64,000 nt of DNA from Rhodobacteraceae bacterium Alg231-30 (GCA_900143615.1 FREU01000001.1:272767-336766); one strand, 5' to 3'; positions 51,492-60,322 are shown, counted from the first letter of the stretch. Program-made: numbers and translations. The notes: generated from the sequence alone by a model not told the origin.

Positions 51492-51906
51492 TTTGTTTCC
51501 TCCCAAGGTTGGTGTCCGGTCCACCCGTTTACTCTCCGGTTCGCCCCTATGTGGGGCTGTTCATCCAAGCTCTGCAGCCACGTCCTCCTGCAAATGCGAG
51601 GAAATTGAATTCATTGAAGTCGACTGTCTCTTGCAAGGACAATGACAGCTGTCTGCGTATGTCAGGAGCGATGTGCGGAAAGGTACCGCCAGTTTGATCG
51701 CCTTGGAAACGAGGCCCCTTGGCGTGATTGGCGAAGATCCATTCACTAAGATCGTTGAACGGCGTGACGCCAAGCTTGTCCCATCGCGGCGCAGCATTGA
51801 TGCAGCGCCCAATGGCGCGCAGGCTGTTTTTGCATGGATCAAACCAAAGCCGTGCATGTCTCTCCCTGTCTCTCCAGTGCTCGCGGCTCTCCCCCCACGA
51901 GTCTGT

Positions 51907-51925
51907 AACGCACTCAGAGTGCGTT
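51907..51925. promoter_or_regulatory. Perfect 19-bp palindrome
   Basis: AACGCACTC and GAGTGCGTT are complementary 9-base arms around a central A. It is 25 bp from the LacI-type palindrome. It could be an operator for a second regulator or, as RNA, a very tight hairpin. No T-run follows. Confidence 0.6.
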
Positions 51926-51949
51926 TATCCCATCGGTCACGTCAATAGA

Positions 51950-51971
51950 TTTTTGCAATCGGTTGCAAAAA
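51950..51971. promoter_or_regulatory. LacI-type operator, second copy
   Basis: Arms TTTTTGCAA and TTGCAAAAA (9 bp, perfect) flank TCGG. The central 18 bp, from TTTGCAATC to GGTTGCAAA, are the same as in the site at 42100-42117. It lies about 160 bp before the dehydratase ATG and about 460 bp from the binding-protein ATG, so it may act on either gene. Confidence 0.75.
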
Positions 51972-52132
51972 TGTGGACGCGCGTCAAAAAACCGAAACTC
52001 CCAGAGGTGCCAATTTTGAATTGTTCGATCTGATTGATCGGGGACGTCGTTGTCAAATTGTGCGCCGCGATATGTCGGACTAGACCCGTGATCTACTATC
52101 CGGCAGAGTTACGCCAACCTCGGAGGTGCTAA

Positions 52133-53866
52133 ATGCAGCAACGTAAACCTGAAGATCTGCGCTCGGCGAGGTGGTTCGCTCCAGACGATTTACGCTCGAT
52201 GGGACATCGTTCGCGGGCGCGTCAAATGGGACTTGGGGAAGAAGATTGGGACGGCAAGCCTGTGATCGCCATTCTCAACACTTGGTCGGACCTTTCCCCG
52301 TGCCATCATCACTTGCGTGATCGGGCGGAGTGGGTAAAGCGAGGCGTGTTACAGGCTGGGGGCATGCCAGTCGAGTTGCCGGTGATGGATTTTGCAGAGC
52401 AATTTTTGAAACCCACCGCGATGCTATATCGCAACCTCGGTGCGATGGAAGTGGAAGAGACGTTGCGCGCGCATCCCGTGGATGGGGTCGTGCTGATGGG
52501 GGGATGTGACAAGTCCACGCCGGCACTGGTTATGGGGGCTGTCAGCATGGGGCTGCCTTTTATTTTTCTGCCTGCGGGCGCGATGTTGCGCGGCAACTAC
52601 GCCGGTAAGAAGCTGGGGTCGGGAACCGATACTTGGAAATACTGGGATGAACGCCGCGCCGGCAAAATCTCGGCTGAGGATTGGAAAGGTGTCGAAGGCG
52701 GTATTGCACGCAGCTATGGCACCTGCATGACGATGGGCACCGCGGCCACGATGATGTCGATCGCAGATGGCTGGGGGTTGACCTTACCCGGTGCGTCTTC
52801 GATCCCTGCACCGGATGCAGGCCACAAACGCATGGCTGCAGCGTGCGGGCGCCGCGTGGTCGACATGGTGTGGGAGGATTTGACACCGGACAAGGTGATG
52901 ACACAGGCCAGTACCCGCAATGCGGCAACCGTGGCTATGGCAACGGGTTGCTCAACCAATGCCATCATCCACATTATTGCCATGGCACGCCGCGCGGGAG
53001 TGGAGTTGACCCTTGAGGATCTGGACGAAGTTGGCCGCAGCACGCCCGTCATCGCAAATATTCGCCCCTCGGGGTCCGACTATCTGATGGAGGATTTCTA
53101 CTACGCCGGAGGGCTTCCTGCGCTGATGAACGAATTGGGCGACAAGTTGGACAGATCTGTCATCACGGTCACCGGCGAAACCCTTGGTGCGTGCATCAAA
53201 GGTGCTGAGACTCATCATCCCGATGTGATCCGCCCGCTCTCAAACCCAGTTTATCACGAAGGCTCCCTTGCTGTGCTCAAAGGCAATTTGGCTCCGGATG
53301 GTGCCATAATTAAACCCGCCGCGATGGACCCGAAGTTTATGACGCATTCCGGACCTGCGATCGTTGCTGACAGCTATCCAGAACTGAAAGCGATCATTGA
53401 AGACCCGGATTATCCAATCTCCCCGGATCATGTGCTGATCTTGCGAAATGCCGGACCGCAAGGTGGACCGGGTATGCCGGAATGGGGGATGATTCCGATG
53501 CCCCAGGCGCTAATAAATAAGGGCCATCGCGACATGTTGCGCCTATCAGATGCCCGTATGTCAGGGACATCCTATGGCGCCTGCATTTTGCATGTCGCTC
53601 CAGAGGCGTTTGTCGGCGGTCCACTCGCCTTGGTGGAGAACGGCGATGTCATTTCAGTGGACATCTTGAACCGCAGCCTAAATTTGGCGGTCACCGACGA
53701 AGAGCTAGCGCGCCGTCGCGCTGCATGGATTTGCCCAGAACCACGGTTTGAGCGAGGGTATGGGTGGGTTTTCAACAAACACGTCGAACAGGCCGACAAA
53801 GGATGCGATTTCGATTTCCTGAAAACAGACTTTGGCGCGCCAGTCCCCGATCCGGAAATCTATTGA
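52133..53866 (+). CDS. IlvD/Edd-family dehydratase (L-arabonate dehydratase-like)
   Basis: A 577-residue dehydratase of aldonic acids. Cys57 (DLSPCHHH), Cys125 (MGGCDKST) and Cys198 (YGTCMTMG) are the likely Fe-S cluster ligands, Lys127 lies at the carbamylated-lysine position, and Ser477 (ARMSGTSYG) is the candidate catalytic serine. RSARWFAPDDLRSMGHRSR at the N-terminus is characteristic of the arabonate/xylonate dehydratase group rather than of IlvD itself. TCGGAGG precedes the ATG. It is probably under the adjacent LacI-type operator. Possible substrates are L-arabonate or another sugar acid. Confidence 0.88.
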   Translation: MQQRKPEDLRSARWFAPDDLRSMGHRSRARQMGLGEEDWDGKPVIAILNTWSDLSPCHHHLRDRAEWVKRGVLQAGGMPVELPVMDFAEQFLKPTAMLYRNLGAMEVEETLRAHPVDGVVLMGGCDKSTPALVMGAVSMGLPFIFLPAGAMLRGNYAGKKLGSGTDTWKYWDERRAGKISAEDWKGVEGGIARSYGTCMTMGTAATMMSIADGWGLTLPGASSIPAPDAGHKRMAAACGRRVVDMVWEDLTPDKVMTQASTRNAATVAMATGCSTNAIIHIIAMARRAGVELTLEDLDEVGRSTPVIANIRPSGSDYLMEDFYYAGGLPALMNELGDKLDRSVITVTGETLGACIKGAETHHPDVIRPLSNPVYHEGSLAVLKGNLAPDGAIIKPAAMDPKFMTHSGPAIVADSYPELKAIIEDPDYPISPDHVLILRNAGPQGGPGMPEWGMIPMPQALINKGHRDMLRLSDARMSGTSYGACILHVAPEAFVGGPLALVENGDVISVDILNRSLNLAVTDEELARRRAAWICPEPRFERGYGWVFNKHVEQADKGCDFDFLKTDFGAPVPDPEIY

Positions 53867-54223
53867 ATGTTTCCATCTCGGAAGCAGTTGGAGACCTTTG
53901 ACATGCTCCCGTGTTGGACTGTTGAGACGGGGTGCAATGAATGGTCAATATGAAGCGTTCGCAACCCGAAACGGAATTCAGTTAAGACGAAGACCTCATT
54001 TGTTACGAACCTGCACTGTGGAAACGATGGGGGTACTAAAATCTGATGCGGTAACACGTGAAAGTCGCGCTTGGAGAAGACATCGCCAAGCGCGACCTTT
54101 TAAAGAAATGATAGGCGCATGTCATTTGCGGTCGGCGGTGGTCCAGATATTGAGATGTGGTTCCGGTAGGACGGCATGCAACTTCACCATGAAGTGTAGG
54201 GTGCTGATGAAGGGTTTCGTTGG
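53867..54223. other. 357-bp intergenic region
   Basis: Separates two tail-to-tail transcription units. Apart from the strong hairpin at 54064-54101, nothing is recognised. A frame on the plus strand that starts inside the dehydratase gene has no recognisable domain and was not accepted. Confidence 0.45.
54064..54101. terminator. Bidirectional terminator between dehydratase and DoxX genes
   Basis: GTCGCGCTTGG and CCAAGCGCGAC form an 11-bp perfect stem with an 11-nt loop. CTTTTA follows on the plus strand and TTTC on the minus strand. It lies in the gap between two convergent genes, so it can serve both. Confidence 0.65.
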
Positions 54224-54565
54224 CTAGGTAAGCTGATCCCGATGCGCCCACAAAACCACAGCGGCCAACGCGCCAAGCACGATGGCAGGCAGTGCTGAGG
54301 GGCCGAGGATCAGCAGATGGGCCAAAACAGCCCCAACCATTGTACAGACCAAAAGGGCTGCACCGATGGCCTGGCGACCAGGCACCCACAGTAAAACAGC
54401 GGCGCCGATTTCAAGAGCGCCTGCCACGACGCGAAACCATTGGCCTGCGCCGAGGGCTTCAAAACTGGCGATCATCATTTCGTGGCCGGTCAGCTTGAAG
54501 AAGCCTGCGGCGACAAAGGCGAGTGTCAAAAGAGCTTTGACGGCAATAAGGATGTATTTTTGCAT
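54224..54565 (-). CDS. DoxX-family membrane protein
   Basis: A 113-residue protein with four hydrophobic segments. FVAAGFFKLTGHEMMIASFEALG is the usual first DoxX segment. Family members are associated with quinol oxidation or stress responses. GGAG precedes the ATG. It follows the azoreductase gene by 25 bp on the same strand, so both are probably in one redox-stress operon. Confidence 0.87.
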   Translation of the reverse strand: MQKYILIAVKALLTLAFVAAGFFKLTGHEMMIASFEALGAGQWFRVVAGALEIGAAVLLWVPGRQAIGAALLVCTMVGAVLAHLLILGPSALPAIVLGALAAVVLWAHRDQLT

Positions 54566-54590
54566 GGTTTTGCTCCGCAGATCGCTTTGA

Positions 54591-55130
54591 TCAGGCGGCT
54601 TTAGCGTCGATGGTGTTGCCGTCTTTGTCCAGAATGGTCACATCGGTGATGCCGACAAATCCCAGCGCGAAGCGCAGATAGTCAGAGGCAAAATCAAAAT
54701 CTGACCCAATGGGCGTACCGCCAGAAGCGATTGTGATGATCGCCTTCTTGCCTTCCAGCAGGCCTTTGGGGCCGGTGTCGGTATAGGCAAAGGTCACGCC
54801 AGCGCGGGCGATTTGGTCGATCCATGCTTTCAGCACAGCCGGGATTGAGAAGTTATACATCGCAGAGCCGATGACAATTGTGTCTGCAGCTTGCAATTCT
54901 GCAACCAACTCATCGGAGAGCGCGAGGGCGGCGTTTTGCGCGTCGGTGCGATCCGCAGGGGGCGTGAAGGTCGCAATTGTGAAGGTTTCATCCAGAAAGG
55001 GCAGGCCCTCGGCGAGATCGCGGCGGATCACGGTTTGGGCGGATTGATCGCTCACCAAAGCGGCGGAAGCTTTGCGAGACACAGACCCTGCGATGCGGGC
55101 TGAGGCGTCGATATGCAATAAAGTGGTCAT
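54591..55130 (-). CDS. azoR: FMN-dependent NADH-azoreductase
   Basis: A 179-residue flavodoxin-like oxidoreductase that reduces azo dyes or quinones. HIDASARIAGSVSRKASAAL (residues 6-25) binds the FMN phosphate, and GSAMYNFSIPAVLKAWIDQIAR is the AzoR family segment. The ATG at 55130 is preferred; far-upstream starts on the same frame would cross the LysR gene. AGGAGA is 11 nt upstream. It is divergent from a LysR gene with a 132-bp gap. Confidence 0.9.
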   Translation of the reverse strand: MTTLLHIDASARIAGSVSRKASAALVSDQSAQTVIRRDLAEGLPFLDETFTIATFTPPADRTDAQNAALALSDELVAELQAADTIVIGSAMYNFSIPAVLKAWIDQIARAGVTFAYTDTGPKGLLEGKKAIITIASGGTPIGSDFDFASDYLRFALGFVGITDVTILDKDGNTIDAKAA

Positions 55131-55262
55131 TGGAAGAAGTCTCCTGTTTGGAACTGTGACAGAACGCTGCCGTTGTCCCATAACTTGAGCATTGCAAAAA
55201 ATCACGCAACCTGAGAAATTGCGCATAGTCTGTTTGGATTTGCACATACTGGGTGGGGGATC

Positions 55263-56144
55263 ATGGACAACTGGGATGAGATACGGACGGCATATCATGT
55301 CGCGCAACGCGGCACTGTCAGTGGCGCAGCGGACACGCTCGGCGTGCATCATGCGACGGTGATCCGCCACATTGATGCCTTGGAGGCCCGTCTTGGAGTT
55401 AAGTTGTTTCAGCGCCATGCGCGCGGCTACACGGCCACCGAGGCGGGCGAGGATCTGATGCGGGTGGCGCAGGCGACCGATGATCAACTTAGCCAGCTTG
55501 AGGGGCGTATCAAAGGCCGCGGCAATGATGTTTCCGGTGAATTGGTGGTGACATCCTTGGGAGGGTTTTCACGGTTTCTCACGCCGATTCTTACTGATTT
55601 CCAGCTGGAACACCCTGATTTGACGGTCCGTTTTCTAACAGGAGACCGCGTGTTTCGTCTGGAATATGGCGAGGCACATGTGGCCATCCGCGCGGGCAGC
55701 TCGCCTGAGCAGCCTGACAATGTCGAGCAAGTTCTGTCGCCGATGAAAGTCGCGCTTTATGCCTCTAGGTCATACATCGAACGGCATGGCAAACCTGACA
55801 GCGAGGCAGATTTAGTCAACCACCGCTTTGTGGCGCATGACAATGCGGATAGTCGCGCGCCGTTTTATGGTTGGCTCAAGGATGCAGTGCCACGCGAAAA
55901 CGTGGTGTTTCGCTCGACGTCGGATCGGGCCATCAACAGCGCCATCCGCCGCGGTGCGGGGTTGGGCTTTGTGACGCTGCATTATGCGAGAGAATATCCC
56001 GAGCTAGAGATGATCTTACCACCGCGAGAGGAATGGTCGGTGCATCTGCGGCTTGTGACACATGTCGATCTGCATCGCACAACCAAGGTTCAGGCCTTCC
56101 TGAAATTCCTCAAAGAGCGCGCCAAACTCTGGCCCGGAACGTGA
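55263..56144 (+). CDS. LysR-family regulator beside azoR
   Basis: A 293-residue LTTR. GTVSGAADTLGVHHATVIRHIDALEARLG (residues 18-46) is the winged helix-turn-helix, and the rest is the effector domain. It is divergent from azoR, the usual arrangement for an LTTR and its target, so azoR-doxX is the likely regulon. GGGGGA precedes the ATG. The next gene begins 9 bp on, in the same direction. Confidence 0.9.
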   Translation: MDNWDEIRTAYHVAQRGTVSGAADTLGVHHATVIRHIDALEARLGVKLFQRHARGYTATEAGEDLMRVAQATDDQLSQLEGRIKGRGNDVSGELVVTSLGGFSRFLTPILTDFQLEHPDLTVRFLTGDRVFRLEYGEAHVAIRAGSSPEQPDNVEQVLSPMKVALYASRSYIERHGKPDSEADLVNHRFVAHDNADSRAPFYGWLKDAVPRENVVFRSTSDRAINSAIRRGAGLGFVTLHYAREYPELEMILPPREEWSVHLRLVTHVDLHRTTKVQAFLKFLKERAKLWPGT

Positions 56145-56153
56145 GTTGAACCG

Positions 56154-57035
56154 ATGAACATGCAACTTCGTGGCCATCTGGCCATGCTTCTGTTTTCCGC
56201 GCTGGTGGCAGGGTCTTTCTCGCTGGGCAGTCTCGCAGCCAATGAAATTGCGCCATCGGCGTTGAATGCGGTGCGGTTTTTGATCGCAGGGGTGGTGATC
56301 GGAACTGCGGCGTTGATGACCAAAGGGTTTAGGCGCAGCGACTTTGTGGCTCCTTGGCGCTACCTTATTTTGGGCGGGCTGTTTGCCATCTATTTTGTAT
56401 TGATGTTCGAAGGGTTGAAAACTGCGCCTCCGGTCAGCACCGCAGCTGTCTTTACGCTGACCCCGATTATGTCTGCTGGCTTTGGCTGGTTGCTGATGCG
56501 CCAGCGCACCACGCCGCGCATGGCGCTGGCGCTGGGCATTGGCGGGGTCGGAGCGCTGTGGGTGATTTTTAGAGGTGAGTTCTCGGCGCTTCTGGGGCTT
56601 GAGGTCGGTCGCGGAGAACTCATCTATTTTCTAGGCTGCGTCGCACATGCGATCTACACACCTATGGTGCCTAAGCTGAACCGAGGTGAAGCGCCTGTAG
56701 TATTTTCGTTTGGCATGTTGGTTGCCGGCTTTGGCATTCTGACAATTTTTGGCTGGCCCGAGATTGTGACGACGGATTGGGCGGCCTTGCCGACAATCGT
56801 GTGGGGGACCATCCTATACACTGCCATTTTTGCAAGTGCTGCGACCTTTGTGTTGTTGCAGTTTGCCGCGTTGCATCTGCCCAGTGCCAAAGTCATGGCC
56901 TATACCTATCTGGTGCCCAGCTGGGTGGCTGTTTGGGAGCTCATGCTGGGCAACGGGGTGCCCAATGTGTTGGTGCTGGTCGGGGTGGCGATGACGGTAC
57001 TGGCCTTGGTCATGTTGCTGAAACAGGACAGTTGA
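56154..57035 (+). CDS. EamA/DMT-family transporter
   Basis: A 293-residue permease with ten hydrophobic segments arranged as two five-helix EamA repeats. It begins LAMLLFSALVAGSFSLGSLAANEIAPSALNAVRFLIAG. The family exports amino acids and small metabolites. Close linkage (9 bp) to the LysR gene upstream suggests a common transcript. The substrate is unknown. Confidence 0.88.
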   Translation: MNMQLRGHLAMLLFSALVAGSFSLGSLAANEIAPSALNAVRFLIAGVVIGTAALMTKGFRRSDFVAPWRYLILGGLFAIYFVLMFEGLKTAPPVSTAAVFTLTPIMSAGFGWLLMRQRTTPRMALALGIGGVGALWVIFRGEFSALLGLEVGRGELIYFLGCVAHAIYTPMVPKLNRGEAPVVFSFGMLVAGFGILTIFGWPEIVTTDWAALPTIVWGTILYTAIFASAATFVLLQFAALHLPSAKVMAYTYLVPSWVAVWELMLGNGVPNVLVLVGVAMTVLALVMLLKQDS

Positions 57036-57211
57036 GGAGTTGCCTGTTAGGCAAGCCACAGTGGGTTCGATCAAGGCTTGGTTGCGTGCGCGTCAACCGG
57101 GCTGGCGCAGCCACTCCAGCGGGTGCGTTGATCGGCGATTTTACACAGGCGTGCTTGAGGGTTGAGACGCCGCAGACACAAGGCACTCGATTGTTTTCAA
57201 AGACGTAGGGT

Positions 57212-58369
57212 TTACTCAAAAACAACAGAGATTGGCACGCCGACAATCAATTCGCCCAGATTGGTCGGTTCCCCTTCTTTGTCAAAGTGGTCGTGACGCA
57301 TGACGCCATGTCCAAGGAGCTGAACGACTTCCGGAGAGCCCGCAAATTTCGAATGACTTCCCGAAGATGAATCGTGGATTTCTGTCAGATCAATCGCAAT
57401 GACTCCGAGGTGGGCAAGGTCTGCGGCATCTGACGCACCGACCCGAGGAACACCGCCGGCTAGTGCTTTTGAGACACTTAGTGCGCTGTCGTCTTGGGAC
57501 AACAAAACATAGATCGGCATTTTTTTGGTATCCAGATGTGCCATCTGGATGCGGAAGAGATCGAGGTCGATATCAGGTGATGCCAAAACGATGGTGTGTA
57601 GCTTTCCTGTGTTTTCCATCGTGCCCTTCTGGGCTGCAGCGACCAGGGATTCCATTGTCAGGAAGGTTCCCATGGAATGTGCAAACACGTCGTAGCTTTG
57701 GGTTTTTGTGCGGCCCAAAATCTCGCCTACTTCTTCCAGATTTGCGCGCGCGATCAGGGCGCTGTTGAGGTCGTATACATAGCGCGTCAGCTTGTCTGCG
57801 GAGGCCCAATCAAACAGAACGGGCACGCCTGTATAGCCCGTGTCATGCACAAATTGCGCCAAACGCAGCACCGCGTCGCTGGTGCTGTTGTTGTACCCAT
57901 GCACAAAGAGCAGGATGTTGCGGTCCTTTAGGGGACGCTGGGCCAGTTGGGCGTTGATAGCATTTATGAAGGCCTGATCCGCCGCATAGGCCACGGGGTT
58001 CACCACTGCGAACTCTTTTCTTGGGTCGGGCGGCAAGGATTTGGGGCGTTTTATGGTGCCCGTTTTATGGCCAGGTGGCACGGAAACATCCACCGAGACC
58101 AATCCGAGATGTTGCGCACGCGCGCCTGAGTAAAGCGCGCCGGTTGCGTCTGTTGGCTCCCGCGTGGAGGCGATAAACACACGATGAACCGTCGCGGTCT
58201 CGATGGATTCTGCTGGAACGAGCGGATTGTCGACGCCAATGAGGGCTGGGGGTGGGGCACAGGCCGCGAGAAGCCACCATGAGACAGCGAGCAGATAGAA
58301 AAAAGAATGCTTTGGGGTTTTGCAGGCATGTGACCTTTGCAGACCTCTGCCTAAAGTTCGGCTCAGCAT
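57212..58369 (-). CDS. Alpha/beta-hydrolase lipoprotein (DUF900 family)
   Basis: A 385-residue secreted hydrolase. A hydrophobic segment (FFYLLAVSWWLLAAC) ends at lipobox Cys37. LLFVHGYNNSTSDAVLRLAQ forms the oxyanion loop region, and Ser232 in FAHSMGTFL is the nucleophile. LASPDIDLDLF and GHGVMRHDHF contribute later catalytic Asp/His candidates. The start is uncertain because only a distant ATG (58369) is available, which leaves a long N-region. Substrate unknown. Confidence 0.83.
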   Translation of the reverse strand: MLSRTLGRGLQRSHACKTPKHSFFYLLAVSWWLLAACAPPPALIGVDNPLVPAESIETATVHRVFIASTREPTDATGALYSGARAQHLGLVSVDVSVPPGHKTGTIKRPKSLPPDPRKEFAVVNPVAYAADQAFINAINAQLAQRPLKDRNILLFVHGYNNSTSDAVLRLAQFVHDTGYTGVPVLFDWASADKLTRYVYDLNSALIARANLEEVGEILGRTKTQSYDVFAHSMGTFLTMESLVAAAQKGTMENTGKLHTIVLASPDIDLDLFRIQMAHLDTKKMPIYVLLSQDDSALSVSKALAGGVPRVGASDAADLAHLGVIAIDLTEIHDSSSGSHSKFAGSPEVVQLLGHGVMRHDHFDKEGEPTNLGELIVGVPISVVFE

Positions 58370-58568
58370 TCGCTGTGATCTCCCGTCATCCCCGTGGCGT
58401 TTTTGCCGGGCGATCTGGAGCGAAAATCCGGCAGGTTCGGCGGGACTGAATGGGTTTTGGCCGCGCTTGTCTATATCGCAGGTATGTCAATTTTTATGTT
58501 TTGCAGGAGGTGTTTAACCTACATCTGATTTGCGGGATTTACTGCTGGGAACATGGTCTAACGCCGAC

Positions 58569-58907
58569 TTAGAGCGGTGTTGGTGGATCGGCTAATTCTT
58601 CTTCGAGAAATCTCTCAAAGGCGTCCAGATTAACCGGCTCGAACTGGCCAAAGCTTTGCATCCAGACAGAGGCCTGTTTGAGCGCGTCGGGTTCCAGCTT
58701 GCACCATTTCACACGGCCGCGTTTTTCCTGAGAGATCAATCCGGCACGGGTGAGGATAACAAGATGTTTGGAAATTGCGGCAAGCGAGATGTCAAATGGC
58801 TCGGCGACGTCTGTGACAGCCATGTCGTCTTCCAGCAGCATCGACAGAATCGCGCGGCGGGTTGGGTCTGCAAGGGCAGCAAAGACGGTATCAAGAGCAT
58901 CAGCCAT
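58569..58907 (-). CDS. ArsR-family regulator
   Basis: A 112-residue winged helix protein. VFAALADPTRRAILSMLLEDD followed by ISLAAISKHLVILTRAGLI is the ArsR DNA-binding fold. No ELCVCDL-type metal motif is seen, so it is of the non-metal type that often acts with START/SRPBCC partners. It is isolated by about 200 bp from the gene downstream. Its targets are unknown. Confidence 0.88.
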   Translation of the reverse strand: MADALDTVFAALADPTRRAILSMLLEDDMAVTDVAEPFDISLAAISKHLVILTRAGLISQEKRGRVKWCKLEPDALKQASVWMQSFGQFEPVNLDAFERFLEEELADPPTPL

Positions 58908-58945
58908 AAGTGCTCTTACCGCGTAGGAATAGATTGGGAAAGGGA

Positions 58946-59170
58946 TCAGAACCCGCGGTGGTGCCAGCTTTGGCTTGGCAGACGCAGTTCGTGCAGGGCC
59001 TGTTCGGTGGAGGAAAGACCGATGTCGCGCGCGAAGCGGTCTCCGCTTGGCAAGGCACCTTGCGATCTATTGGACGTGCGAAATCGGCGCAACTGTTTGC
59101 GATTTAGAGATTTGATGTGTGAGAAAATCTCATGAAATGGCGACGGCTTTCTTGTTGCGACGATTGGCAT
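58946..59170 (-). CDS. Small basic protein, DUF1127-like
   Basis: A 74-residue protein, basic overall (PIVATRKPSPFHEIFSHIKSLNRKQ), with FARDIGLSSTEQ resembling the C-terminal DUF1127 pattern (RDIGLS). GGAGG lies 5 nt before the ATG at 59170, preferred over the ATG at 59182. It is divergent from a LysR gene. Such proteins have roles in RNA or phosphate control in alphaproteobacteria, but this one is unproven. Confidence 0.6.
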   Translation of the reverse strand: MPIVATRKPSPFHEIFSHIKSLNRKQLRRFRTSNRSQGALPSGDRFARDIGLSSTEQALHELRLPSQSWHHRGF

Positions 59171-59245
59171 AATGGCCTCCATGTGACGGTATAGTATCAG
59201 AATACGCGGGAGGCATGGACGTTGAAACAACAGCTTCTTGACACC

Positions 59246-59268
59246 ACATGTGCAAAAAATGCACATGT
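59246..59268. promoter_or_regulatory. Perfect inverted repeat upstream of LysR
   Basis: ACATGTGCA and TGCACATGT are complementary 9-base arms around AAAAA. It lies immediately before the likely LysR start (59274) and about 75 bp from the divergent small gene. This is a likely autoregulatory operator. Confidence 0.6.
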
Positions 59269-59273
59269 TTAGA

Positions 59274-60158
59274 ATGATGCAACGTTCTTTGCCGCCCTTG
59301 AATGCTCTGCGTGCCTTTGAGGCTGCGGGGCGTCATCAAAGCTTTAGTCGCGCCGCAGAGGAGCTGGGAGTGAGCCATTCCGCAATCAGCCGTCACGTGC
59401 GGGGATTGGAGGATCGTCTGGGGGTGTCGCTGTTTCGCGATTTGCCGCGCGGCATTAAGCTGAGCCGGGATGGGCGGGCTTATCTTGGGCAAGTGACGGC
59501 GGCGCTGGATCTGATCGCAGAAGCGACCGAGGGGCTGGGCGGATCAGCCGAAGGGGTTGTGGTGGTGAGTTGTGAGCCATTGTTTGCGCGCAAGGTGCTC
59601 CTCCCGATGCTGGATCGGTTCCATTCACAGTATCCGCGGGTAGAGGTGCGTCTTGAGGCGAGCAAGGCGTTGGCCGATGTGAACCGCTATGAAGCTGATC
59701 TGGCGATCCGCTTTGCCCATACTGGTGTCTTGCAGGTGGCTTCGGATTTGATTAGCGACACGCCTCTTTATGTCTACGCAGCTCCAGAATTACGTCCGGA
59801 AGGCTGGCAGTCGCCAAAGGATGTTCTAGAGTATGCGCGATTGCGAGAGCGGGACGCAAACCTTTGGCCGCGATGGGCTGAGCTTCAGGGATTGGAGGCG
59901 GCGCCCTTTGAGGCGCATGGCTGGCGGATAAGTGCAGATTTGGCGCTTGAGGCAGCGGTCTGCGGGCAGGGCGTCTATCTTGGGTCTCGGGATTGTGCAC
60001 AAATGGATTGTGATGCCGGCCGGCTTGTGAGGTGTTTTGATCAAGGGGTGCGCGACGGGGCAATGCGATTGGTTCAAGCGGATCGCGCCAGTCGTAACCG
60101 TGCGGCACGCGTCTTTCGTGGGTGGCTGTTGGAGGAAACCGCAGATCTGCGTGGTTGA
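59274..60158 (+). CDS. LysR-family regulator (GcvA-like)
   Basis: About 295 residues. LPPLNALRAFEAAGRHQSFSRAAEELGVSHSAISRHVRGLE is a GcvA/AmpR-type winged helix. The C-terminal half is the effector domain. The ATG at 59274, after the perfect palindrome, gives the usual N-terminus; upstream starts would place the palindrome inside the gene. Targets are unknown; the divergent small protein is the nearest candidate. Confidence 0.87.
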   Translation: MMQRSLPPLNALRAFEAAGRHQSFSRAAEELGVSHSAISRHVRGLEDRLGVSLFRDLPRGIKLSRDGRAYLGQVTAALDLIAEATEGLGGSAEGVVVVSCEPLFARKVLLPMLDRFHSQYPRVEVRLEASKALADVNRYEADLAIRFAHTGVLQVASDLISDTPLYVYAAPELRPEGWQSPKDVLEYARLRERDANLWPRWAELQGLEAAPFEAHGWRISADLALEAAVCGQGVYLGSRDCAQMDCDAGRLVRCFDQGVRDGAMRLVQADRASRNRAARVFRGWLLEETADLRG

Positions 60159-60181
60159 GACGTACGGCGGCATTTTCTTAA

Positions 60182-60197
60182 TCAACCAAATGGTTGA
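60182..60197. promoter_or_regulatory. Inverted repeat in the LysR-atpI gap
   Basis: TCAACCA and TGGTTGA (7-bp arms, 2-nt centre) lie 24 bp beyond the LysR stop and 125 bp upstream of the likely atp promoter. It may be an operator or a weak terminator; no T-run follows. Confidence 0.3.
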
Positions 60198-60322
60198 ATT
60201 TGAAGTATGGCTCGAAAATGCCAAATTTCGGACTGTCGTTGCGAGTGTGGTGAAATCATGCATGACATAATATTATTTTAAAACAATAGTTTAAGTCATG
60301 TCTGTGGCGTGAAATCATTTCA

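Larger units (their letters stand above)
51492..52132. other. 641-bp divergent control region
   Basis: No supported gene: possible frames are short, show no recognised domain and lack a good ribosome binding site. Towards the dehydratase side it carries two palindromes, a 19-bp one (51907-51925) and a LacI-type one (51950-51971). The 415 bp nearest the binding-protein gene are therefore a long leader or a decayed remnant. Confidence 0.55.

Noticed and set aside
51561-51948. Short frames in the gap before the dehydratase gene
   Set aside because: No convincing domain or ribosome binding site on either strand; kept only as a description of the gap.
53832-54227. A 131-codon plus-strand frame after the dehydratase
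   Set aside because: It begins inside the dehydratase gene in another frame, runs through a strong terminator hairpin and matches nothing known.
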